From Thermococcus sp. EP1 (GTDB lineage: Archaea > Methanobacteriota_B > Thermococci > Thermococcales > Thermococcaceae): a stretch of DNA of 46,619 nucleotides. The stretch is taken from assembly GCF_001317345.1 (NCBI RefSeq), contig NZ_JXCG01000008.1, positions 1 to 46,619 on the forward strand, given 5' to 3'. A program made the position numbers and the translations under genes. Below, piece after piece: positions 11,224-19,331 of this stretch; position 1 is the first letter of the stretch; every line of letters starts with the position of its first letter. A model generated the notes under the pieces. The model saw only the letters and a program-made list of their open reading frames with translations. It was not told the origin of the DNA and made no database searches.

Positions 11224-11304
11224 GTTATTCCCTTTCTTAATATGGGAATTCAAAATTTAAAAATATGGCGCTTAATTTTTAAACCCCCTTCCGAACTTTT
11301 AAAC
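11224..11304. promoter_or_regulatory. Divergent promoter region, ferritin-like and radical SAM genes
   Basis: This 81-base gap holds a TATA-like TTAATTTTTAAACC (about 11272-11285) for the rightward gene. It lies about 25 bases before the ATG at 11305, which implies a nearly leaderless transcript. AT-rich sequence on the other strand (TTTTTAAATTTTG, about 11252-11264) could serve the leftward gene. No strong inverted repeat is seen. Confidence 0.45.
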
Positions 11305-13050
11305 ATGATAATTGCCATAATTGACGGTTATACAGACGAGCCAGCTGGCCTTGGTGTACCTCCTTATCTGGGAATCTACCCCCGATATGCTTATGGGGCT
11401 ATAAAAAAGGCTAATAAAAATGCCCAAGTTTTCTACCTCACTATAGATGATCTCCGTTTTACATATGAAGGAGAGCAAGGGATAAAAACACGGAACAAGA
11501 CCCCTAATGTATTAAAAACTAAGGAGATCCTAGAAAAAGCCGATATTATTATTTACATCGGTGGGCTCCATACTCCAGGCAAGTACTTATCTGCAGTGCC
11601 ATCCCAAGTAGAAGAAGTTGCAAAATTCATAAAGCACCTTAAATGTATTAAAATACTTGGTGGCCCAGCTTTTATGGGTTCTGCTCATGGAGGAGGAACA
11701 AAGATAAGCTCAAAAGAACTCATGCTTGCACAGACGGTTTTTGATCACATCGTCTATGGTGATCTGGAAGCTTTTCTTTACGACTTCTTTAAAAACCCTA
11801 AAGAAGCAGACCCTCTTAGATTCAGAACTTATGAAGAGCTTAAAGATTATGCTCTTCTAGGAGCTGAGGTGGTGAGACAATTTCCGGACTATCCCCATTT
11901 CGTGATAGTCGAAATTGAGACCCAAAGGGGATGTCCAAAAGCTGCAGGTATTGGAGGATGTAGTTTCTGTACTGAGCCTGTGAGGTACAAAACAATTGAA
12001 GACAGACCCATCAAAGACATTATAGAGGAGATTCAAATCCTCTATAATCTGGGAGTGAGACACTTTAGGATTGGGAGACAAAGCTGTATATTTTCCTATA
12101 TGGCAAAACCAAATGACAGAGTGCCCATCCCAAACCCTAAGGCACTTGAAGATTTATTTAGAGGAATTAGAGATGCAGCACCCCTGATAAAGACCCTCCA
12201 TGTCGATAATGCAAATCCTGCTATAATAGCAAACTACCCCAAGGAAAGTATTAAGATAGCAAAGGCCATCATAAAATATGGAACTCCCGGGAATGTTGTT
12301 GCCTTTGGACTTGAAACTGCTGATCCAAAAGTGGCAAAACTCAATAATCTAAATTCCACGCCAGATGAAGCTTATGAAGCTGTTAAAATCCTAAATGATG
12401 TTGGAGCAAAGAGAGGTTATAATGGAATGCCATGGCTTTTACCTGGAATAAACATTCTATTTGGGTTGCCAGGAGAGACTAAAAAAACATATGAGCTTAC
12501 ATATGAATTTTTGAAAAGAATCCTTGATGATGGCCTCTTGGTGAGAAGAATTAATATTAGACAAGTAGTTGTCTTCCCCGGTACTCCTCTCTGGCATATG
12601 CGAGAAAAAGTTAAGATTGAGAAGCACAAAAAGTTAATTCAGCACTATAAATACAAAATAAGACATGAGATAGACTATCCAATGCTCAAACGTTTGGTTC
12701 CTGTGGGTACGATTTTGAGAGAAGTCAGGGCGGAAGTTTTTGATAATGGTCTAACTTATGGCAGGCAGATAGGAAGTTACCCTCTTATAGTAGGAATTCC
12801 AAAGGAGATAGAACTCAATAAGCTCTATAATGTGGTAATAGTTGGTCATGGATTTAGAAGCATAACGGGAATTCCGATTCCAGTGAATATCAATATCGAA
12901 AGCTCCAAAGTGCTCAGTTATCTTCCAGGGCTCGGCAAGAAGAGAATAATTAGGATTCTCGCACAAAGACCCTTTAAGAACAAGGAAGAATTTCTAAAAA
13001 TGTTAGATCCCAGAGAAAGGGAATTCTACGAAAAGATCATAAAAATCTAA
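11305..13050 (+). CDS. Radical SAM protein with C-terminal helix-hairpin-helix (COG1031 type)
   Basis: A 581-residue archaeal Fe-S enzyme of unknown substrate. Residues near 20-150 form an N-terminal domain reminiscent of B12-binding/methylthiotransferase-like folds (IIIYIGGLHTPGKYLS). The radical SAM cluster motif is expanded: CPKAAGIGGCSFC, i.e. Cx8Cx2C rather than Cx3Cx2C. FGLETADP, INILFGLPGET and NIRQVVVFPGTPLW follow in the barrel. A TRAM-like region comes next, and the end has LSYLPGLGKKRIIRIL, a helix-hairpin-helix that suggests RNA or DNA as substrate or partner. The ORF is open upstream to 11242, but the conserved start is MIIAIIDGYTDEP at 11305. RNA modification is plausible but unproven. 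Confidence 0.85.
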   Translation: MIIAIIDGYTDEPAGLGVPPYLGIYPRYAYGAIKKANKNAQVFYLTIDDLRFTYEGEQGIKTRNKTPNVLKTKEILEKADIIIYIGGLHTPGKYLSAVPSQVEEVAKFIKHLKCIKILGGPAFMGSAHGGGTKISSKELMLAQTVFDHIVYGDLEAFLYDFFKNPKEADPLRFRTYEELKDYALLGAEVVRQFPDYPHFVIVEIETQRGCPKAAGIGGCSFCTEPVRYKTIEDRPIKDIIEEIQILYNLGVRHFRIGRQSCIFSYMAKPNDRVPIPNPKALEDLFRGIRDAAPLIKTLHVDNANPAIIANYPKESIKIAKAIIKYGTPGNVVAFGLETADPKVAKLNNLNSTPDEAYEAVKILNDVGAKRGYNGMPWLLPGINILFGLPGETKKTYELTYEFLKRILDDGLLVRRINIRQVVVFPGTPLWHMREKVKIEKHKKLIQHYKYKIRHEIDYPMLKRLVPVGTILREVRAEVFDNGLTYGRQIGSYPLIVGIPKEIELNKLYNVVIVGHGFRSITGIPIPVNINIESSKVLSYLPGLGKKRIIRILAQRPFKNKEEFLKMLDPREREFYEKIIKI

Positions 13051-13084
13051 AATTAAATTTGAACCAGAGTTTTTTATAACAAAA

Positions 13085-13123
13085 TACAAAGTTAAAAAGA
13101 AGTTAAGAAAAGGCTAAAGCCTT
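13085..13123 (-). terminator. Hairpin plus T-run terminator after the S-layer gene
   Basis: On the minus strand, directly after the S-layer stop, the perfect inverted repeat AAGGCTTTAGCCTT (13110-13123) is followed by TTTTCTTAACTTCTTTTTAAC. This resembles an intrinsic terminator, fitting for a very highly expressed gene. On the opposite strand the T-run near 13069-13076 probably ends the convergent radical SAM transcript. Confidence 0.55.
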
Positions 13124-14589
13124 CAGTTTGATTCTATTAGGTTTATAAGTTCGTCAATTGCCTCTGCGGTCTTGGTGTAGTCTTGTCCTGCAGCGATTAT
13201 GACGTAGTTGTCTGGGTCGTTTGGAAGTGGCTCAACGATTAATGCGTAGCCATCCTCATCCATGACGTCTTCTTTCCACTCTGCAACTTTCTCTTCGCCG
13301 AAGATCTCCTCGAGTTGTGCCCAGACCTTGTTGCTTACCCATCCACCAATGATGTAAACGTCCTTGGTGTTGTCAGCAACGTTGAACTCTGCCAAGTCAA
13401 CTTCATAGTCTGGAACGGCAACTGCATATGGGTCGATTGATGGGATCATGTATTGGGTGTAGGTGTCAACAACTCTCTCTGTGTACCAGACAAGGCGGTA
13501 TTGTGGATCATCTACTACCTTGAGGAATACATCAAGGTCAGCAAGCTCAAATTCGTCTCCAAATGCTAGCTCAACTGTGCCATTGAAGTATACCCAAGTG
13601 CTGGTTTCATTCCAGTTAAGTAGCCATCCATCTACAACTGGAGTGTGCTTTTCAACACTTCCAGTCAGCCAGTAATATGTCCAGTCAACATAGATGTATT
13701 GGCTTCCAAGGACACCAAAGAATGTGTCACCGATCTTCAATTTGAGAATGTGTCCAATTCCAGCTTGTTGAAGTTCTGTCACCTTATCATTTGCCGCTGT
13801 TTCATTTGTACCGAAGAACTCGACCATGTTGTTGCCGTCGTCATCTACCCATATAACAGTCCAGTTGTCTTTTTCTATAATGACGAGATCTGAGCCTGAG
13901 GCTCCTGGGCCCTGAAGTTGGACAAGAGCTCTCTTTTCTGGTGAGATCTCGTAGTCTATGAAGGTTATGTCCCACCCAGTGATGTCTGCAACTGGAACGC
14001 CGACTTCGTAGGTTTGAAGTGGCTCTGAAGAGTCTGAGTCGTAGAAGTACATAGTACTGTCTATAGGTACTGGGTCACCCTCAAACTCTGGCATTGGGCT
14101 CATATCAGGCCCGTAGTATATCACTATTGCTGGGTTTGTCTCGTTGCTCACTATTGTGGTTATGTTTGTGGTAGCATTGAAGCTAAATAAGCTCCAGTTA
14201 AACCAGATTGCTATATCATCCCCAGTGGGAGTGGCGTTCATTGTTAGATCATATTTGAACTCATCAAAGTCTGGGACATATGACTCATTGAACCATTCTC
14301 CCATGGTGCTATCAAATTTCTCTGTCATGTGTGTGTCTGTGGCTTTTACTTCTACCTCTGTTGATGTGATTGAGTCTTGGAAGAGTGCCAAGGCAAGCCT
14401 TGCAGCTGCTAATCCGTCTTCTTTAACGTGGACAACTTGTCCGTCAACCTCTGCGGTTGTTGGGAAGGCAATTACGGCTTTTTCAATATTAAGGCCAGCA
14501 TATACATTCTCGGTTTGAGCTGCTACTGCTCCAAGGCCCCCTGCTACAAGGGCGCCGACACCCAGTGCAATTATTTTTCTTGCTTTCAT
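13123..14589 (-). CDS. S-layer protein
   Basis: Main cell-surface lattice protein. The 488-residue product starts MKARKIIALGVGALVAGGLG followed by AVAAQ, a typical Thermococcales S-layer signal peptide with cleavage near AAQ/T. The mature part is acidic, rich in Asp, Thr, Val, Tyr and Trp, with many Asn-x-Ser/Thr sites (NETNP, NATTNITT, NETSTW), consistent with glycosylation. The C-terminal region (VYIIGGWVSNKVW, then GQDYTKTAEAIDELINLI) matches the archaeal S-layer C-terminal domain. An ideal GGAGGTG sits before the ATG at 14589; the longer frame to 14646 is leader. Codons here are richer in G/C than in the neighbours, as expected for high expression. Confidence 0.93.
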   Translation of the reverse strand: MKARKIIALGVGALVAGGLGAVAAQTENVYAGLNIEKAVIAFPTTAEVDGQVVHVKEDGLAAARLALALFQDSITSTEVEVKATDTHMTEKFDSTMGEWFNESYVPDFDEFKYDLTMNATPTGDDIAIWFNWSLFSFNATTNITTIVSNETNPAIVIYYGPDMSPMPEFEGDPVPIDSTMYFYDSDSSEPLQTYEVGVPVADITGWDITFIDYEISPEKRALVQLQGPGASGSDLVIIEKDNWTVIWVDDDGNNMVEFFGTNETAANDKVTELQQAGIGHILKLKIGDTFFGVLGSQYIYVDWTYYWLTGSVEKHTPVVDGWLLNWNETSTWVYFNGTVELAFGDEFELADLDVFLKVVDDPQYRLVWYTERVVDTYTQYMIPSIDPYAVAVPDYEVDLAEFNVADNTKDVYIIGGWVSNKVWAQLEEIFGEEKVAEWKEDVMDEDGYALIVEPLPNDPDNYVIIAAGQDYTKTAEAIDELINLIESN

Positions 14590-14881
14590 ATCTTCACACC
14601 TCCAATACCTCGTAGGGGCTAAACCCCTAACTATGGTATTCTTCATTACCTATAGGTGCCTTGGGGTTTATATACTTTTCGCTTTCAGACCCTTTCTAAC
14701 GATTAAAAGAGCTCGCTCATTGCCGTAATGACCAAAAATGGCATTTACTTAATGCCTACACTCAATTCGCCTTTTGCCGATAATATCTTAACCAAAAATT
14801 AAATGTTAATGACTCATTAATCCCCCATTATATAAAAGAATTTATAAACATTTCTGCTTTTAAAAATAAAAGATCCAAAAA
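14590..14881 (-). promoter_or_regulatory. S-layer promoter and upstream region with dyads
   Basis: This 292-base gap has no gene. A strong TATA box (AAAAGTATATAAACC on the minus strand, about 14666-14680) should start transcription near 14643, giving a leader of about 54 bases ending in GGAGGTG. Upstream lie three inverted repeats: TCATT-5-AATGA (14717-14731), GGCATT-5-AATGCC (14740-14756) and TTAATGA-1-TCATTAA (14806-14820). They could bind a regulator. The far end near 14829-14850 is very AT-rich and contains TATA-like words on both strands. Confidence 0.6.
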
Positions 14882-15706
14882 TCAAGAAAGTTTGATTTTA
14901 AACGTGTCATGCTCAACAAGCTTCTTTTTGATGGGTCTATGGATGAGTTCATAAACAAAATTCGCTAAGTCTGTTAGAACATTTTGGAGTTCTGGTGCAC
15001 TCACATCAATTATCTCTGGTTCCATTATAGAGATTGCAACGGGGGCAAATTTTCCTGTAAGTTGGAAAAGGGTCTCAAATGAAGAGATCAATTCTGCAGC
15101 AGCCAATATACGAAGCTTTCCATTCTTTTCCTCTTGAACTTTACTGACGATTTTGTTTATTTTAGCGCCTTCATAGTCAAATGCTTTCTTTAAAACGTCT
15201 TCAATAGCCTTCTGGTCTTCCCCAAATGCCTCAACGACAAAGCGGTAGAGAATTTCCCTGCTATCTATTATAAGATCCTCTATCTCCTCTCTGCTATAGC
15301 CGATCCTCGGTTCTGGGAGTTCATCAAGTCTAGGATAAACAGCTAGAGTGCCAAAATTCTTCATGAGCTCCCCTATGAAAAGAGAGACCTCCCCCAGAAT
15401 TTTCATTAATTCTTTCCTTTCTATCTCCATTTTCGCTGGAGATATCACTTCAACAACTACAGGAGCATACTTCATTGCAGCTTTTACTATGTCCTTAAAA
15501 GAGCCCTCGAGATCTGCTTCTACCATCATTGAGTATTTTAACATGTCATCATCAGGGTTTTCTAGAATCTCCTCAGCCCTTATATTTTCAACTTTAAGAG
15601 TGTCTTCGTTTTTGAGTGATTTTACTATCTCCTCAACAGCCCTTTCCAAAGCTTTCTTATTATTGGAAAGACCTTCAATGTAAAATCTAACTTTCATCGT
15701 CTCCAT
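14882..15706 (-). CDS. Hypothetical protein with an internal duplication
   Basis: A soluble, acidic 274-residue protein I do not recognise. Two segments about 140 residues apart align well: K-Y-APVVVEVISP...ELMKILGEVSLFIGEL (about 79-117) and K-F-APVAISIMEP...ELQNVLTDLANFVYEL (about 219-257). Each is preceded by an SF-containing helix, so the protein seems to be two copies of one alpha/beta unit. The start METMKVRFYIEG at 15706 follows GGTGGT; an ATG at 15697 is possible. It begins one base after the stop of the radical SAM gene, so the two are co-transcribed and perhaps act together. Confidence 0.8.
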   Translation of the reverse strand: METMKVRFYIEGLSNNKKALERAVEEIVKSLKNEDTLKVENIRAEEILENPDDDMLKYSMMVEADLEGSFKDIVKAAMKYAPVVVEVISPAKMEIERKELMKILGEVSLFIGELMKNFGTLAVYPRLDELPEPRIGYSREEIEDLIIDSREILYRFVVEAFGEDQKAIEDVLKKAFDYEGAKINKIVSKVQEEKNGKLRILAAAELISSFETLFQLTGKFAPVAISIMEPEIIDVSAPELQNVLTDLANFVYELIHRPIKKKLVEHDTFKIKLS

Positions 15707-15707
15707 A

Positions 15708-16754
15708 TTACCACCACATTCCTCTATAATGTCGTTTTTTGTGTCCTCCAATTATTGATATTGGTTCACCACAGTATTCACATTTTCCATCTTTTATGTG
15801 ATACTCTTCTATGGTAAAGCCCCACCGAACTATTAAAGGTTTTCCACATTTTGGACAATATGTATGCTCGCCTTCATGGCCCGGGACGTTGCCTGTGTAT
15901 ACAAATTTTAGTCCCTCCTCTCTTGCTATACGATAAGCCTTCTCAATTGTCCTTACTGGGGTTGGGGGTAAAGATAGAAGCTCATAATGAGGAAAGAAAC
16001 GAGAAAAGTGGACAGGCGTGTCATCACCAAGTTCTTTAATTACCCATCTCGCAAAGCTTCTAATTTCTTCCTCTTTATCGTTAAGCGTTGGAATAATGAG
16101 GTAAGTAAGTTCTACATGAATTCCAAATTCTCTCTTTGCTATAATTGCTGTTCTCTTGCTTGGCTCAATACTTGGAACCTTTGCCACTTTTCTATAAAAT
16201 TCATCACTAAATGCCTTGATATCTATGTTCATTGCATCTATATAGGGAGCTAATTCTCTAAAAGGAGCCTCATTAATGTAGCCATTTGTCACTAGAATAT
16301 TGTTCAATCCTTCGTTTTTAGCCAACTTTGCCGTATCAAGAACAAACTCATACCATATCGTCGGCTCATTATAAGTATAAGCTATGCTTTCACAGTTATA
16401 GTGTTTAGCTAATCGAACTATAGCTTCAGAAGTAGCATTTTCCAAATACGGAAATCTCTCATCAGCTTGACTTATCTCCCAGTTTTGACAATGGATACAA
16501 TGCATGTTGCACCCAACTGTACCTATCGAGAAAGCGCACGAACCGGGATGAAAATGATAAAGAGGTTTTTTCTCTATTGGATCCGCAGCCATGGAAGAAA
16601 CTTTCCCATAATTGAGTGTATAGAGTTTCCCATTAATATTTTTTCTAATCCTACATGAGCCCCTTTGCCCTTCACTAACAATACAATTCAAAGGACACAA
16701 ATGACATCTCACCCTATTTCCCTCAAGGGGTTCCCAATACATCGCTTCTCTCAT
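15708..16754 (-). CDS. amrS: AmmeMemoRadiSam system radical SAM enzyme
   Basis: A 348-residue member of the COG1180 pyruvate-formate-lyase-activating-like group, AmmeMemoRadiSam type. The N-terminus has CHLCPLNC and a further Cys (GSCRIR). The canonical radical SAM motif is CNMHCIHC, preceded by SIGTVGC and followed by QNWEISQ. NEPTIWYEF and HFSRFFPHYEL are typical of this subfamily. The C-terminus is a zinc ribbon (CPKCG ... CEYCG). Homologues are usually linked to Memo and AMMECR1 proteins; neither is nearby. GGTGAG precedes the ATG at 16754. Substrate unknown; the co-transcribed 274-residue protein is the only local partner. Confidence 0.92.
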   Translation of the reverse strand: MREAMYWEPLEGNRVRCHLCPLNCIVSEGQRGSCRIRKNINGKLYTLNYGKVSSMAADPIEKKPLYHFHPGSCAFSIGTVGCNMHCIHCQNWEISQADERFPYLENATSEAIVRLAKHYNCESIAYTYNEPTIWYEFVLDTAKLAKNEGLNNILVTNGYINEAPFRELAPYIDAMNIDIKAFSDEFYRKVAKVPSIEPSKRTAIIAKREFGIHVELTYLIIPTLNDKEEEIRSFARWVIKELGDDTPVHFSRFFPHYELLSLPPTPVRTIEKAYRIAREEGLKFVYTGNVPGHEGEHTYCPKCGKPLIVRWGFTIEEYHIKDGKCEYCGEPISIIGGHKKRHYRGMWW

Positions 16755-16800
16755 AATCTCACCATAAGAAAATAGTACTCATAGTAGTTTAAGTTTTTGG

Positions 16801-16816
16801 TTAAAAAGAAAAAAAG
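16801..16816 (-). terminator. T-rich terminator after the ABC transporter operon
   Basis: Read on the minus strand, the bases after the last ABC gene are CTTTTTTTCTTTTTAA, a strong oligo-T terminator. The amrS promoter (TATA-like AAAACTTAAACTAC) follows immediately in the same 62-base gap. Confidence 0.6.
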
Positions 16817-17521
16817 TCAGAGAACCTTCCTTTTAAACAACAAAACCAACGGAAGGAGCCAAGCTAAGTGAACTGCGAGAGCCATAGGAAAGTCACTGTA
16901 GTCATTGATAGGAATTCCATCAAAGACCTTGTAAAGCCAGTAAGTTGGTAAAAAGGCAGTAAACTTGCTCCAATCTGTCGAGAGGTTTCTCCAGAGAACA
17001 ACAAGCTTAATCACTGGTGGAAGCATAAGAAACCAACCAATTATTTTTGACACCGTTATCGCCTGCATCCTCGATTCTGAGAATATCGTGATGATCAGAC
17101 CATAGATCCATACCTCAAGGAGGAAAAGTGCCATTAAAGTTAGAAGGCCCTTCTGAGGTATCTCTATATCAAGGATGTATGGTGCCACAGCAGCTAGAAC
17201 CACTGTTATCAGTGAGGCCCAGGTAAGTCTGTAGATTAAAAAAGCTTCGCTAGATATTGGGATTACTTGTAAAGCTTGTATTGTTTTGTCTTCCTTTTCA
17301 TCAGCCATCATAAAACCTGGAATCATGCCGAATATCATGGGTATGAATATCAGCCCCAAAAGAGCCAAAAGGGGGTAATAGAGCCCAATGCGATCTTTGA
17401 AGTAGCGGATAATTAGGAGTAAAATTAAAGTCATCGTTACACTATAAAGGAGCATTGGGTCTCTCCTTAACAGCTTGATGTCTGTCTTATAAATAGCTCC
17501 AAACTTTCTAATAAAACTCAT
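16817..17521 (-). CDS. ABC-2 type transporter permease (second permease)
   Basis: A 234-residue membrane protein with about six hydrophobic segments, beginning with the cytoplasmic FGAIYKTDIKLLRRDPMLL seen in ABC-2 permeases. FGMIPGFMMADEKEDKTIQALQVIPIS is the conserved cytosolic loop (EKE...l.a.Pis). It starts inside the previous permease gene (ATGA overlap at 17518-17521). With the other two genes it forms an exporter of unknown substrate; drug, lipid or peptide efflux are all possible. Confidence 0.88.
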   Translation of the reverse strand: MSFIRKFGAIYKTDIKLLRRDPMLLYSVTMTLILLLIIRYFKDRIGLYYPLLALLGLIFIPMIFGMIPGFMMADEKEDKTIQALQVIPISSEAFLIYRLTWASLITVVLAAVAPYILDIEIPQKGLLTLMALFLLEVWIYGLIITIFSESRMQAITVSKIIGWFLMLPPVIKLVVLWRNLSTDWSKFTAFLPTYWLYKVFDGIPINDYSDFPMALAVHLAWLLPLVLLFKRKVL

Positions 17522-18219
17522 CTTACTCCCTCCACAGCATACTTGTAAAACCTTATTCTAGCTATGTAGTACGCTACAACCGCCCAGATTACCAAGCCTG
17601 ATGCTGACCACGTTAATGTATTTCTCGAGATCTCCTCAAAGGGTGCTTTGAAGAAGTGAAGTGCCGGATAGCTTGGTATAACGTAGAGGATTTTCCATAC
17701 TTCATGGGTTAGGTAACCATGATAGTGAACGAATGGGAGAAGTGATACTATCATGACCCCAAGCATTGGCACGAAGTAGTCATCTAAATCTCGATATCTA
17801 GCAGAAATCCCTATGCCGAGGAGTGTATAGACTATGGAGACAAAGAATGTACCAATTACCACATAGGGGATCCCACTGAGGGAGCGCGTACCTATGGCCA
17901 TTATCAGCACTGCTCCAACTATCGAGAGTATACTTAGTAGAAAGGTCTTGGCAAGTATGTAGCTCCTCCATTCTATTGGAGTTACCGCTAAAGCTCCGAT
18001 TGCACCATCCTTCTTTTCAGCAAATATCTCGGTACCAACGAACATAAAACCAACAAGACTCGGCTCAATGATAAGGAATATAGGTACCATCGTCGGGAGA
18101 TATTGCTCTGGAAAAGCCAAGAGCATCAATCCATATGCTAACGCTATCAGTATGTAAATTGGGTATACATAGCTCCTCACACCAATAATTAGGTTTGTCC
18201 TTACCAACCTTCCGATCAT
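17518..18219 (-). CDS. ABC-2 type transporter permease (first permease)
   Basis: A 233-residue, six-segment membrane protein similar in plan to the next gene. The loop GTEIFAEKKDGAIGALAVTPIEWRSYIL is the ABC-2 permease signature (E..dG.l..l.vtP). The two permeases would form a heterodimer with the ATPase encoded upstream. ATGA overlaps at both ends (18216-18219 and 17518-17521) indicate strict translational coupling. Confidence 0.88.
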   Translation of the reverse strand: MIGRLVRTNLIIGVRSYVYPIYILIALAYGLMLLAFPEQYLPTMVPIFLIIEPSLVGFMFVGTEIFAEKKDGAIGALAVTPIEWRSYILAKTFLLSILSIVGAVLIMAIGTRSLSGIPYVVIGTFFVSIVYTLLGIGISARYRDLDDYFVPMLGVMIVSLLPFVHYHGYLTHEVWKILYVIPSYPALHFFKAPFEEISRNTLTWSASGLVIWAVVAYYIARIRFYKYAVEGVR

Positions 18220-19067
18220 ACAAGTCTCCTCCCTGTCACCTTGAGGAATATCTCCTCAAGTGTGGGCTCTTCGGTGTTTATCCTTCTGATCTCGTGGGTT
18301 TTGATGATGTTGAGGAACTCCTCATTCTGGCCAATGTTTTCGAGGGGGAACTCTTTCACACTAATGTCTCCACCAGCAACATATTCTACCTTAACAAGCC
18401 GCTTACCCATCTTTACTTTAAGCTCACTTGGGTTATCTACAAGCCTCACAGCACCATCGACAATGAACGCAACTCTATCACAGAGCTCATCAGCAACATA
18501 CATGTTGTGAGTGGTAAGGAAAATTGTTTTCCCATTCTCTCTCATCTCCAAGAATAAATCTTTGATTTTCCTAGCACTTGCTGGATCAAGACCCTCAAGG
18601 GGTTCATCAAGGAAAAATATTTCTGGATCAGGGAGTAACGCTCTTGCAAGATCAAGCTTCTTCTTCATACCTTTGGAAAACTCCGCAACGAGCTGGTCTG
18701 CTTCCTTATCAAGTCCCACCATTTTGAGGACTTCAATAGGATCAAGATGCTTTTTGTAAAAGCTTGCGAAGAACTGAAGATTTTCAAGAGCAGTAAGACG
18801 GGAGTAAACTGCGGGAAACTCAAAGGAAACACCAATTTTATTATAGTAATCTTTGCCCCATTTTCTCAAGTCTTTGCCAAAGACTTTGATATCCCCTGTA
18901 TGATCTTTAATAATCTTTACTAAAATTTTCACCGTTGTAGTTTTCCCTGCTCCGTTTGGTCCCAAAAAGCCGTAGATTTCTCCTTCTTCAACCTCAAAGC
19001 TAAGATTCTCTACACCTCTAACATCACCGTAATACTTCCTAACATTTTTAACTTCAATCACTGCCAT
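18216..19067 (-). CDS. ABC transporter ATP-binding protein (exporter type)
   Basis: A 283-residue ATPase with Walker A GPNGAGKTT (about residues 36-44), a Q-loop-type region after the beta-strands, signature FSKGMKKKLDLARAL (replacing LSGGQ), Walker B IFFLDEPLEGLD, and switch TTHNM. The C-terminal 70 residues form the regulatory extension typical of DrrA/CcmA-type exporters. GGTGA precedes the ATG. It is the first gene of a three-gene operon; a perfect 16-bp palindrome lies 45 bases upstream. Confidence 0.93.
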   Translation of the reverse strand: MAVIEVKNVRKYYGDVRGVENLSFEVEEGEIYGFLGPNGAGKTTTVKILVKIIKDHTGDIKVFGKDLRKWGKDYYNKIGVSFEFPAVYSRLTALENLQFFASFYKKHLDPIEVLKMVGLDKEADQLVAEFSKGMKKKLDLARALLPDPEIFFLDEPLEGLDPASARKIKDLFLEMRENGKTIFLTTHNMYVADELCDRVAFIVDGAVRLVDNPSELKVKMGKRLVKVEYVAGGDISVKEFPLENIGQNEEFLNIIKTHEIRRINTEEPTLEEIFLKVTGRRLV

Positions 19068-19112
19068 GTTTTCACCATTTTAAAATACGCATTTGAAGTA
19101 GTTATAGTTAAT

Positions 19113-19128
19113 CCCGCACATGTGCGGG
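19113..19128. promoter_or_regulatory. Perfect 16-bp palindrome, candidate operator of the ABC operon
   Basis: CCCGCACATGTGCGGG is a perfect self-complementary sequence, and it is GC-rich in an AT-rich surrounding. It lies between the ABC ATPase start (19067) and the channel remnant. A TATA-like ATTAACTATAAC (minus strand, about 19101-19112) adjoins it, so a protein bound here would cover the promoter. It could bind a dimeric repressor of the exporter. No gene for an adjacent TetR or MarR-type regulator exists; the nearest regulator is the HTH gene at 19332-19994. Confidence 0.5.
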
Positions 19129-19163
19129 TTGAATAGACAAAAAGGTTTTAGTATTTAATGTAA

Positions 19164-19304
19164 TACTTCACCTTCACAACTCTCGGCTATGGTGACATGC
19201 ACCCAACAGGATGGCTCAAGGCCCTAAGTGCAATAGAAGCTCTCACTGGGGCGGTCTTCATGGCGCTCATTGTTGCCGTCATTGCAAGAAAGTGGATGAG
19301 GTAG
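19164..19304 (+). pseudogene. Remnant of a K+ channel gene (3' end only)
   Basis: This 46-codon open frame ends in TAG at 19302-19304 and translates to a channel C-terminus: YFTFTTLGYGDMHPTG followed by WLKALSAIEALTGAVFMALI and a basic end (ARKWMR). TLGYGD is the K+ selectivity filter, followed by the expected inner helix with EA..GA...AL. A stop codon (TAA, 19161-19163) immediately precedes it. No start codon or pore helix is found upstream in any frame, so the gene is truncated. It is the only visible sign of gene loss by deletion or rearrangement in this area. Confidence 0.8.
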
Positions 19305-19331
19305 TGTTAGCCCTCCGTTTTAGAGTTTCTA

